From Lentzea sp. (lineage in GTDB: Bacteria; Actinomycetota; Actinomycetes; Mycobacteriales; Pseudonocardiaceae), in contig JASLAV010000348.1 in the NCBI GenBank assembly GCA_030146905.1, positions 1-11,007 on the forward strand: a stretch of DNA of 11,007 nucleotides. The letters are read 5' to 3'. Position 1 is the stretch's first letter. The number at the start of each line of letters is the position of its first letter. A program made the position numbers and the translations under genes. The notes beneath the pieces are model-generated. The model did no database searches. It was not told the origin of the DNA and saw only the letters and a program-made list of their open reading frames with translations. Of this stretch, positions 1 to 5,081 are shown in pieces.

Positions 1-1017
1 GTCGAAGCCCAGCCGGGCGAGAAGGCGAGGAAGGGTGCCGCCGCGGCCGCGGCCGGACTGGTCGCGGGTGCCGCGGCCGCCGAGGCCGCCGGGCTGACCG
101 CTCCGCCCGCGAAGGCCGAGGAGCCCGCTCCGGAACCGGAATCCGCCGCCGAGGAACCGGCACCAGAGCCGGAGCCCGCTGACTCAGAGCCCGCCGAGCC
201 CACCGCAGCTGAACCCACCGCCGCTGAACCCGCTACCGCTGAACCCACTGGCGCGGAACCCGTCGCGGCCCCGGAACCCGAGCCGGAGCCGGAGAAGAAG
301 ACGACCGTCGCGGCAGCGGTACCCGTGGAACCCGCCGCTCCCGGCCCGCCGACCCCTGTGCTCGCCACGCCCGCGCCTGAGGCCGCGCAGCCCGCACCGG
401 TCGCTCCCACGCCGGCACCTCCCGCCGAGGACGGGGAGAAGCGCCGCAAGTTCCCGCTCGTCCCCATCGCGATCGTCCTGCTCGTCCTGGCCGTAGGCGT
501 CGGCTCGTTCCTGCTGTGGCCCAAGGGCGAGAAGAACAACCAGGCGAACGACCCCCCGGCGCCGAGCGGCACCTCCAGCACGAACCCGCCTGCGACGAGC
601 CAGCCCGAGACGCAGTCCCAGACGACGACCACGACGCAGACCCAGCAGCCCGCACCCACGACCAACCCACCGGCCAGCACCCCCGGGCAGGGCGAGCCGC
701 CCCCGCCTCCCGCGGGGCCGAAGAACGCCCAGGAAGCGATCACCGCGTACTACGCGCTCATCCCGGGCGACCTGCAGACCGGCTACTCCATGCTCACCGA
801 CAACCTCAAAGCCGCACGCGCCCGCACCTTCCAGGACTACCAATCGTTCTGGAGCGCCTACACGTCGGTGCAGTTGTCGAACTTCGTGCCACAAGGCAAC
901 AACACCGTGACCGTGACGTTGCAGTACATGCAGGGGGCAAGCGTTTCCTCCACCGAGACGCACACGTACACGTTCGTGCAGCAGAACGGCAAGTGGATGA
1001 TCGACACCCAGGCATGA
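1..1017 (+). CDS. Membrane protein with Pro/Ala/Glu-rich region and extracytoplasmic C-terminal domain (5' partial; possible Ser/Thr kinase C-terminus)
   Basis: The frame is open from the window edge, so the start is missing; 338 residues are visible. In order: an Ala/Pro/Glu-rich low-complexity stretch (about 1-145), a basic KRRK stop-transfer signal (147-150), one hydrophobic helix (about 152-173), a Thr/Gln/Pro-rich stalk (about 178-240) and a compact domain (about 242-338) beginning NAQEAITAYYALIP with a later FWSAY motif. By the positive-inside rule the last part is outside the cell. Small NTF2/SnoaL-like outer domains with a YYALLP-type start and an FW motif are, from memory, common at the C-terminus of Ser/Thr protein kinases in Pseudonocardiales. 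The kinase domain, if present, lies upstream of the window, so kinase identity is inference. A stand-alone membrane protein is the alternative. The Thr-rich stalk could be O-glycosylated. An SDR gene starts 7 bases after the stop. Confidence 0.75.
   Translation, partial: VEAQPGEKARKGAAAAAAGLVAGAAAAEAAGLTAPPAKAEEPAPEPESAAEEPAPEPEPADSEPAEPTAAEPTAAEPATAEPTGAEPVAAPEPEPEPEKKTTVAAAVPVEPAAPGPPTPVLATPAPEAAQPAPVAPTPAPPAEDGEKRRKFPLVPIAIVLLVLAVGVGSFLLWPKGEKNNQANDPPAPSGTSSTNPPATSQPETQSQTTTTTQTQQPAPTTNPPASTPGQGEPPPPPAGPKNAQEAITAYYALIPGDLQTGYSMLTDNLKAARARTFQDYQSFWSAYTSVQLSNFVPQGNNTVTVTLQYMQGASVSSTETHTYTFVQQNGKWMIDTQA
196..270 (+). repeat. Five 15-bp tandem repeats coding EPxxA pentapeptides
   Basis: Five consecutive imperfect 15-bp units starting GAGCCC or GAACCC encode EPTAA, EPTAA, EPATA, EPTGA and EPVAA. 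They lie inside the Pro/Glu/Ala-rich cytoplasmic stretch of the partial membrane protein. Such in-frame units can change copy number by slippage, so the linker length may vary between strains. Confidence 0.8.
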
Positions 1018-1024
1018 TCTGCTC

Positions 1025-1762
1025 ATGACCCGACGCGCACTCGTCACCGGAGCCTCCCGCGGCATCGGTGCCGCCATCGCCCACGCCCTCGCGGACTGCG
1101 GCCACCAGGTCGCCGTCCACTACCGCTCCGGCGCCGCCGAGGCACAAAGCGTCGCCGACGGCCTGCCCGGCGACGGCCACGTCACCGTCCAGGGCGACCT
1201 CGGCGCGGACCAGGCGGAGCAGGTCGTCGCCCAGACCGTCGAGAAGCTCGGCGGCATCGACGTCCTGGTCAACAACGCGGGCATCTACTTCCACCACCCG
1301 ATCACCACGACGAGCTTCGACGAGTGGCAGCAGGCGTGGCGCCGCACGGTCGAGCTCAACCTGTACGGACCCGCCGATCTGGCCTGGCACGCCGTCCGGC
1401 ACATGACCGCCGGGGCGCGCATCATCAACATCGGCTCGCGCGGCGCCTACCGCGGCGAGCCCGATGCCCCCGCGTACGGCGCGGCGAAGGCGGGTCTGCA
1501 CGCGATGACCCAGTCGCTCGCCCAGTCCCTCGCACCGCTGGGGATCGCGGTGGCCGGTGTCGCGCCGGGCTTCGTCCGCACCGAGATGGTCACCGGCTTC
1601 CTGGCCGGAGAGGCGGGCGACGCGATCAGGGCGCAGAGCCCGTTCGGGCGCGTCGCCGAACCCGAGGAGGTCGCCGCCGCCGTCGCCTTCCTCGCGAGCC
1701 CGGCCGCGACCTGGGCCAGTGGCACGATCATGGATGTGAACGGGGCCTCCCACCTGCGCTGA
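1025..1762 (+). CDS. Short-chain dehydrogenase/reductase (FabG-like 3-oxoacyl-ACP reductase family)
   Basis: A 245-residue classical SDR, the usual length for the family, acting as an NAD(P)H-dependent carbonyl/alcohol oxidoreductase in the cytoplasm. The Rossmann glycine motif TGASRGIG is at residues 8-15 and NNAG at 83-86. The catalytic tetrad is N112, S138, Y151 and K155 (YGAAK), followed by the PG motif at 181-182. Arg12 in the glycine motif and Arg34 after the second strand favour NADPH, a family rule rather than proof. The C-terminal half (GRVAEPEEVAAAVAFLAS) is typical of FabG-like members. The ATG sits 7 bases after the preceding stop with no strong ribosome site, which suggests translation coupled to the upstream membrane protein. 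The substrate cannot be read from the sequence; FabG-like paralogues are numerous in actinomycetes, and this one is not beside other fatty acid genes. Confidence 0.9.
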   Translation: MTRRALVTGASRGIGAAIAHALADCGHQVAVHYRSGAAEAQSVADGLPGDGHVTVQGDLGADQAEQVVAQTVEKLGGIDVLVNNAGIYFHHPITTTSFDEWQQAWRRTVELNLYGPADLAWHAVRHMTAGARIINIGSRGAYRGEPDAPAYGAAKAGLHAMTQSLAQSLAPLGIAVAGVAPGFVRTEMVTGFLAGEAGDAIRAQSPFGRVAEPEEVAAAVAFLASPAATWASGTIMDVNGASHLR

Positions 1763-1774
1763 TGCGGGACCGGT

Positions 1775-1796
1775 CGACCGGAACCAGTTCCGGTCG
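1775..1796. promoter_or_regulatory. 22-bp perfect palindrome downstream of the SDR gene (terminator or operator)
   Basis: The arms CGACCGGAAC (1775-1784) and GTTCCGGTCG (1787-1796) are exact reverse complements separated by two bases. As RNA this gives a stable hairpin 12 bases after the SDR stop, but no T-run follows, so it would be a T-less terminator at best. As DNA it could be a regulator site upstream of the chitinase promoter. A second 12-bp palindrome, CCGGTCGACCGG (1770-1781), overlaps its left arm, so only one of the two structures can form at a time. Confidence 0.5.
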
Positions 1797-1815
1797 CAAG
1801 TTGATCTTCCCGACA

Positions 1816-1831
1816 ACCGGTCTAGACCACT
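1816..1831. promoter_or_regulatory. DasR-responsive element (dre) upstream of the chitinase
   Basis: ACCGGTCTAGACCACT matches 15 of 16 positions of the dre consensus A(C/G)TGGTCTAGACCA(C/G)T bound by DasR, the GntR-family repressor of chitin and N-acetylglucosamine genes in actinomycetes; only position 3 differs (C for T). The central GGTCTAGACC (1819-1828) is a perfect palindrome. The site ends 45 bases before the chitinase ATG at 1877, where Streptomyces chitinase genes carry theirs. A weak promoter may overlap it: TTGATC (1801-1806) and TAGACC (1823-1828) with a 16-base spacer. Binding there would block RNA polymerase until glucosamine-6-phosphate releases DasR. The consensus is from memory; the promoter boxes are tentative. 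Confidence 0.85.
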
Positions 1832-1859
1832 ACCGTCGCAGTGGGCGCTCGACGAAAGT

Positions 1860-1865
1860 GGAAGG
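1860..1865 (+). promoter_or_regulatory. Ribosome binding site of the chitinase
   Basis: GGAAGG lies 11 bases before the ATG at 1877. It supports that start over the in-frame GTG at 1841, which would sit inside the promoter region and add 12 residues in front of the signal peptide. Confidence 0.55.
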
Positions 1866-1876
1866 CAATCCCTGCA

Positions 1877-3208
1877 ATGCGTTCACTCCGTTCACGCCTC
1901 GGTGCCGCCGGCCTCGCGCTGGCCGCCGCCGCGGCGACGATCACAGTCATGGCGCCTGCCGCACAGGCCGCCTACCCCGCCGGGTTCAAGAGCGTCGGCT
2001 ACATGCCGTCGTGGGCCGGCAACGTCAGCTCGATCCAGTACAGCAAGCTGACGCACATCAACTACTCCTTCGTCCTGCCGAACTCCAACGGCACGCTCCA
2101 GGGCGTTCCCGACCCCGGCAAGCTCCAGCAGCTCGTGAGCCTCGGTCACCAGAACGGCGTCAAGGTCTCGATCGCCGTCGGCGGCTGGAACGACGGCAAC
2201 GACGACAACTTCGAGATCCTCGCCGCCAGCTCCAGCGGCCGCACGACGTTCGTCAACGCCCTGGTCAACCTCGTCAGCCAGTACAACCTGGACGGCGTCG
2301 ACATCGACTGGGAGTACCCGGACCCCGGTGCCGAGGGCGACAACTACACGCTGCTCATGCGGCAGCTGGGCGACCAGCTGCACAGCCGCGGCAAGCTGCT
2401 CACGGCCGCGGTCATCAGCGAGGGCGGCACCGCCAACGGCGTGCAGCCCGCGGTGTTCGGCATCGTCGACTGGCTCAACATCATGGCCTACGACGGCGGC
2501 AGCCCGCACGCGAACTACGACTGGTCGATCAACTCGGTCAACTTCTGGAAGAACAGGGGACTGCCCGCGAGCAAGGCCGTGTTCGGTGTGCCGTTCTACA
2601 GCCGGCCGACCTACATCTCCTACGCCGACCTCGTGGCGCAGGACCCGGCCAACGCCAACCGCGACACCTACAACGGCAACTCCTACAACGGTCTGCCGAC
2701 CATCCGCCGCAAGACGCAGTGGGCCCTGTCCAACGCGGGCGGGATCATGAACTGGGAGCTGTCCCAGGACACGACCGGCAGCACCAGCCTGCTCAACGCC
2801 ATCTGGGAGACCGCGAGCGGCGGCACCACTCCCCCGCCCGGCGGCTCGATCGTCGGCTACGGCGGCAAGTGCGTCGACGTGGCGGCGGCGAGCTCCGCCA
2901 ACGGCGCGGCCGTCCAGCTCTACACCTGCAACGGCACCAACGCCCAGCAGTGGTCCCGCAACGGCAGCACCGTCCGCGCCCTGGGCAAGTGCATGGACGC
3001 GTCCGGTTCCGCCAACGGCGCAGCGGTGCAGCTCTGGGACTGCACCGGCGCCGGCAACCAGCAGTGGACCGCGGAGTCCAACGGTCAGCTGCGCAACGTG
3101 GCGTCAGGAAGGTGTCTCGACGCCACCGGTCCCAGTTCGGCGGACGGCACCAGGCTCCAGCTCTGGGACTGCGCCGGTTCCGCCAACCAGCGGTGGACGT
3201 TCGCGTAG
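1877..3208 (+). CDS. Secreted GH18 chitinase with C-terminal ricin-B/CBM13 domain
   Basis: A 443-residue secreted endo- or exochitinase hydrolysing chitin outside the cell. The ATG at 1877 gives a classic signal peptide (MRSLRSR, hydrophobic core, cleavage after AQA at 29-31). The GH18 barrel spans about 36-310: the SIAVGG motif is at 98-103, the active-site DGVDIDWE at 139-146 with E146 as proton donor, MAYD at 203-206 and MNWE near 291-294. The VPFYSR to KTQWA segment resembles a short chitinase insertion domain. A Gly/Thr/Pro linker (about 312-323) leads to a three-repeat beta-trefoil (324-443) with QxW motifs at 357-359, 395-397 and 438-440. This ricin-B fold usually binds sugars, unlike the CBM5/12 or CBM2 modules more typical of chitinases. 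A dre site upstream implies induction by chitin breakdown products. The last 105 bases overlap the opposite-strand SMR gene. Exact oligosaccharide specificity is unknown. Confidence 0.93.
   Translation: MRSLRSRLGAAGLALAAAAATITVMAPAAQAAYPAGFKSVGYMPSWAGNVSSIQYSKLTHINYSFVLPNSNGTLQGVPDPGKLQQLVSLGHQNGVKVSIAVGGWNDGNDDNFEILAASSSGRTTFVNALVNLVSQYNLDGVDIDWEYPDPGAEGDNYTLLMRQLGDQLHSRGKLLTAAVISEGGTANGVQPAVFGIVDWLNIMAYDGGSPHANYDWSINSVNFWKNRGLPASKAVFGVPFYSRPTYISYADLVAQDPANANRDTYNGNSYNGLPTIRRKTQWALSNAGGIMNWELSQDTTGSTSLLNAIWETASGGTTPPPGGSIVGYGGKCVDVAAASSANGAAVQLYTCNGTNAQQWSRNGSTVRALGKCMDASGSANGAAVQLWDCTGAGNQQWTAESNGQLRNVASGRCLDATGPSSADGTRLQLWDCAGSANQRWTFA
2846..3205 (+). repeat. Three-fold CBM13 repeat region within the chitinase
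   Basis: Three related units of about 40 codons carry Cys-x-Asp, QLW/QLY, C and QxW signatures. Recent internal duplication or gene conversion shows at DNA level: TCCGCCAACGGCGC occurs identically at 2894-2907 and 3008-3021, and CAGCTCTGGGACTGC at 3029-3043 and 3158-3172. Each unit has two cysteines, which probably form the usual disulfide of ricin-type repeats. Confidence 0.75.
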
Positions 3209-3493
3209 GAACTTCAGCCCGATGACGCAGGCGATGATCCCGGTGAGGAACACGATCTTCCACGTGGAGACCGGCTCCGCACCGGTGATCATCGCCCACG
3301 CCACCGTCAGCGCCGCGCCGATCCCGACCCACACGGCGTAGGCGGTCCCGACCGAGATCCGTTTCATGGCGAAGGAAAGCCCCACCATGCTCAGCGTGGC
3401 GGCGACGACGAAGACGACGTAGGCCCCCTGGGACAACGCCGTCGCCCACACCGCTTCGAGCACCGCGCTCGCCAGCAGCACACCCCAGTGCAT
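3104..3493 (-). CDS. SMR family transporter, second gene of a paired SMR operon (SugE/Gdx-like)
   Basis: A 129-residue protein with four predicted membrane helices (about 3-21, 24-42, 50-70, 78-95) and the SMR signatures: E13 in helix 1 (VLEAVWATAL), which couples proton entry to drug or guanidinium binding, and GTAYAVWVGIGA at 49-60. It closely resembles its upstream partner but lacks seven residues in loop 1. Its ATG overlaps the partner's stop (TGATG), implying coupled translation. Positive charges lie in loop 2 and the C-terminus (K44, R45, K94, R97, R99, R118, R119), with only K79 in loops 1 and 3, predicting N-in/C-in. The family core ends near residue 99. Residues 100-129 are a hydrophilic tail read antisense to the chitinase CBM13 domain, ending opposite a TCA serine codon. 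The SugE/Gdx subtype is judged from overall resemblance; substrates could be guanidinium, quaternary ammonium compounds or other cations. Confidence 0.88.
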   Translation of the reverse strand: MHWGVLLASAVLEAVWATALSQGAYVVFVVAATLSMVGLSFAMKRISVGTAYAVWVGIGAALTVAWAMITGAEPVSTWKIVFLTGIIACVIGLKFLRERPPLVGGTGAVPELEPGAVRRTGTGGVETPS

Positions 3494-3807
3494 CAGCTCA
3501 CCACCTTCAGGCCCGCGACGCAGCCGATCAACAGCACGAGCAGCAACGCCTTGGCCACGGTGAGCCTCTCGCCACCGCGAACGGCCGCCACGAGCACCGT
3601 GAGCACAGCTCCGATGCCGACCCACACCGCGTACGCCGTGCCGACCGGGATACCCCGCATCGCCCACGCGAGACCTACGACGCTCAACGTCATCGACACG
3701 GCGAACACCACCACCGGCCACGGCCGGCGGAAACCGTTCGACGCCGCGAGCGCGGTGGCCCACACCGCCTCCAGCACCCCAGATGCCACCAGCACCACCC
3801 AGTACAT
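3493..3807 (-). CDS. SMR family transporter, first gene of a paired SMR operon (SugE/Gdx-like)
   Basis: A 104-residue SMR protein, the standard family length, with four helices (about 3-21, 31-49, 57-75, 84-101), the essential E13 in VLEAVWATAL, a GFRRPWP loop and GTAYAVWVGIGA (56-67). The whole protein resembles SugE/Gdx guanidinium exporters more than EmrE, though this is by eye. The ATG at 3807 is chosen because it aligns residue for residue with the start of the second SMR gene; upstream in-frame codons run into the divergent nucleotidase gene. Arg/Lys residues concentrate in loops 1 and 3 (R27, R28, R77, R81, K86) against R51 and K101 on the other side, predicting N-out/C-out, opposite to its partner. 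Together they likely form an antiparallel heterodimer exchanging protons for toxic cations. A 16-bp palindrome touches the start codon, so the mRNA is probably leaderless and operator-controlled. Confidence 0.9.
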   Translation of the reverse strand: MYWVVLVASGVLEAVWATALAASNGFRRPWPVVVFAVSMTLSVVGLAWAMRGIPVGTAYAVWVGIGAVLTVLVAAVRGGERLTVAKALLLVLLIGCVAGLKVVS

Positions 3808-3823
3808 TGGTACGACCGTACCA
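3808..3823. promoter_or_regulatory. 16-bp palindromic operator between the SMR operon and the 5'-nucleotidase gene
   Basis: TGGTACG (3808-3814) and CGTACCA (3817-3823) are perfect inverted arms around two bases. On the minus strand the palindrome ends exactly at the SMR ATG and contains TACGGT (3815-3820), a good TANNNT -10 box placed to start transcription at or next to the ATG. A protein bound here would cover the SMR promoter. I cannot name the regulator; TetR, MarR or MerR types are all possible. Confidence 0.6.
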
Positions 3824-3834
3824 GAACAGCTCGC

Positions 3835-3840
3835 TACGAT
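3835..3840 (+). promoter_or_regulatory. Probable -10 box of a leaderless promoter for the 5'-nucleotidase
   Basis: TACGAT fits the actinobacterial -10 consensus TANNAT/TANNNT and ends 7 bases before the GTG at 3848, the spacing expected when transcription begins at the start codon. No purine-rich ribosome site precedes the GTG. No convincing -35 is visible; the palindrome at 3808-3823 lies in the -40 to -25 region and could affect this promoter too. Confidence 0.5.
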
Positions 3841-3847
3841 CGCGGCT

Positions 3848-4720
3848 GTGGCACCGAGCCTGGAAGACCTGCTGGTCGTGGGCGTGGCGTCGAGCGCCCT
3901 GTTCGACCTCTCCGCCTCCGACGCGGTCTTCACGGCCGAGGGCGAACAGGCCTACCGCGCCTACCAGGAGGCCCACCTCGACGAGCCGTTCGCACCCGGC
4001 GTCGCGTTCCCGTTCCTGCGCCGGCTGCTGCGGCTCAACTCGCTCGGCCCCCTGGTCGAGGTGATCGTGCTGTCGCGCAATTCCCCCGGCACGGGCCTGC
4101 GCATCCTGCGGTCGGCCGCCCACCACGGCCTGACGATCACACGGGCGATCTTCACCGAGGGCAGGGCACCGCACGAGTTCATGCCGGCTCTGAACATGTC
4201 GCTCTTCCTGTCCGCCAACGAGAACGACGTCCGCGCGGCGAGCGCGGCCGGGATGCCCGCCGGTCAGGTGCTGAAGTCGTCCTTCCTGGACGACGACGAC
4301 CCGGCGTTGCGGATCGCGTTCGACTTCGACGGCGTGCTGGCGGACGACGCGTCCGAGAGGGTCTACCAGGCAGGTGGGCTGGACCGGTTCCAGGAGCACG
4401 AGGCCACCAACGTGGTCACGCCACTGGACCCCGGCCCGCTGCGGGACTTCCTCGCCGGGATCAACCGGATCCAGCGGCGGGCGGAGGACCGGATCCGGGT
4501 GTCGGTGGTGACGGCCCGGTCGGCGCCGGCGCACGAGCGGGCGGTCAACAGCCTCAAGGCGTGGGGGCTGACGGTGAACGACGCGTTCTTCCTGGGAGGG
4601 TTGAGGAAGGGACCGATCCTGGACGTGCTGCGGCCGCACATCTTCTTCGACGACCAGCGCGGGCACCTGGTCGAGACCGTGCCGTGCGTGCACGTCCCGT
4701 TCGGCGTGACGAATGAGTGA
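3848..4720 (+). CDS. Cytosolic 5'-nucleotidase, NT5C1 type (HAD superfamily)
   Basis: A 290-residue protein resembling the family that includes vertebrate cytosolic 5'-nucleotidases IA/IB (Pfam 5-nucleotidase, PF06189) and bacterial members of about 300 residues. It hydrolyses nucleoside 5'-monophosphates to nucleosides and phosphate. Conserved blocks: SSALFDL (15-21), VAFPFLRRLLRLN (52-64), VLSRNSPGTGLR (74-85), LFLSAN (119-124), the HAD-like aspartate motif AFDFDGVLADD (157-167), QEHE (182-185), VTARSAPAHER (221-231), FFLGG and KGP (247-256) and FFDDQ (266-270). D159 and D161 are the likely nucleophile and acid/base. The GTG at 3848 is chosen because the family similarity begins just after it and a -10 box sits 7 bases upstream; an upstream in-frame extension would run antisense through the SMR genes. 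AMP or IMP preference cannot be told. It shares its promoter region with the divergent SMR operon. Confidence 0.88.
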   Translation: MAPSLEDLLVVGVASSALFDLSASDAVFTAEGEQAYRAYQEAHLDEPFAPGVAFPFLRRLLRLNSLGPLVEVIVLSRNSPGTGLRILRSAAHHGLTITRAIFTEGRAPHEFMPALNMSLFLSANENDVRAASAAGMPAGQVLKSSFLDDDDPALRIAFDFDGVLADDASERVYQAGGLDRFQEHEATNVVTPLDPGPLRDFLAGINRIQRRAEDRIRVSVVTARSAPAHERAVNSLKAWGLTVNDAFFLGGLRKGPILDVLRPHIFFDDQRGHLVETVPCVHVPFGVTNE

Positions 4721-4728
4721 CCTGGACT

Positions 4729-4744
4729 TGAGTAGCCGTACTCA
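4729..4744. promoter_or_regulatory. Palindrome TGAGTA-N4-TACTCA upstream of the YiaA/B-like gene
   Basis: TGAGTA (4729-4734) and TACTCA (4739-4744) are perfect inverted arms around GCCG, 8 bases after the nucleotidase stop and 35 bases before the next ATG. A TTGAGT box (4728-4733) overlaps it and could be a -35 element. This looks more like an operator than a terminator, since the stem is short and no T-run follows. Confidence 0.4.
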
Positions 4745-4764
4745 TGACAGTGCCGGTGTGACCC

Positions 4765-4768
4765 AGGA
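4765..4768 (+). promoter_or_regulatory. Ribosome binding site of the YiaA/B-like gene
   Basis: AGGA lies 11 bases before the ATG at 4780, somewhat distant. It is the only purine-rich site in the leader and supports this start. Confidence 0.4.
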
Positions 4769-4779
4769 CTCTCGGTCTC

Positions 4780-5073
4780 ATGACTTCCACGCCCGCGAAC
4801 ACCCCGACGACCGGCGCCTTCTACGTGCAGGCAGTCCTGTCGTTCGGTCTCTCGCTGACCGCCGTCGGTGCCGGGGTGGTGTTCCTGCCCGTCGACGGGT
4901 GGGTGCGCGCGTTCCTGGGCATCGCGATGCTCTACACGGTCACGTCGGCGTTCACGCTGGCCAAGGTGATCAGGGACCGGCAGGAGGACACCTACATCAC
5001 GAGCCGGGTGGACAGAGCTCGGCTGGACAAGCTGCTGGCCGAGCACGACCCGTTCAAGCTCGACGCGGCCTGA
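4780..5073 (+). CDS. YiaA/YiaB-like two-helix inner membrane protein
   Basis: A 97-residue membrane protein with two predicted helices (about 14-36 and 43-62) joined by a short LPVDGWVR turn, followed by a conserved-looking LYTVTSAFTLAKVIRDRQED segment (51-70) and a charged, helical cytoplasmic tail to residue 97. This arrangement fits the yiaA/B two-helix domain family (PF05360), whose molecular function is not established. The ATG at 4780 leaves a short Thr/Pro-rich N-terminus before helix 1. The next gene begins 8 bases after the stop, so the two are probably co-transcribed. The palindrome at 4729-4744 is the likely control site. The assignment rests on recognising the TM2/tail motif; no catalytic residues are expected. 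Confidence 0.82.
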   Translation: MTSTPANTPTTGAFYVQAVLSFGLSLTAVGAGVVFLPVDGWVRAFLGIAMLYTVTSAFTLAKVIRDRQEDTYITSRVDRARLDKLLAEHDPFKLDAA

Positions 5074-5081
5074 CGCCGGAA

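Noticed and set aside
184..1077. A 297-codon minus-strand frame opposite the partial membrane protein
   Set aside because: Its Gly/Arg/Leu-rich repeats are the complement of the Pro/Ala/Glu codons. No start signal or domain is visible.
1841..1876. GTG at 1841 as the chitinase start
   Set aside because: It adds 12 charged residues before a standard signal peptide and lies just after the DasR site. The ATG at 1877 has a GGAAGG site.
1324..3225. A 633-codon plus-strand frame spanning the SDR, the promoter region and the chitinase
   Set aside because: It crosses a promoter and two clear genes in a wrong frame and gives an Arg/Gln-rich sequence without motifs. It is a GC-rich shadow.
3488..3847. 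N-terminal extension of the 5'-nucleotidase across the SMR genes
   Set aside because: The extra 120 residues are Thr/Ala-rich and antisense to two well-supported SMR genes. Family similarity and a -10 box both point to the GTG at 3848.
3808..3847. Guanidine riboswitch upstream of the SMR operon
   Set aside because: Considered because SugE/Gdx-type exporters often carry one. The gap is only 40 bases, the palindrome touches the ATG, and no riboswitch-sized leader exists.
3494..4693. Upstream extension of the second SMR gene through the first SMR gene and the nucleotidase
   Set aside because: The membrane protein signature begins only at the ATG at 3493, which overlaps the partner's stop. Sequence upstream in that frame is motif-free and antisense to the nucleotidase.
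4713..5081. Start of the GNAT gene at 4713, giving a 323-residue protein
   Set aside because: The first 123 residues run out of frame through the YiaA/B-like gene and have no domain. The GNAT fold begins after 5082.
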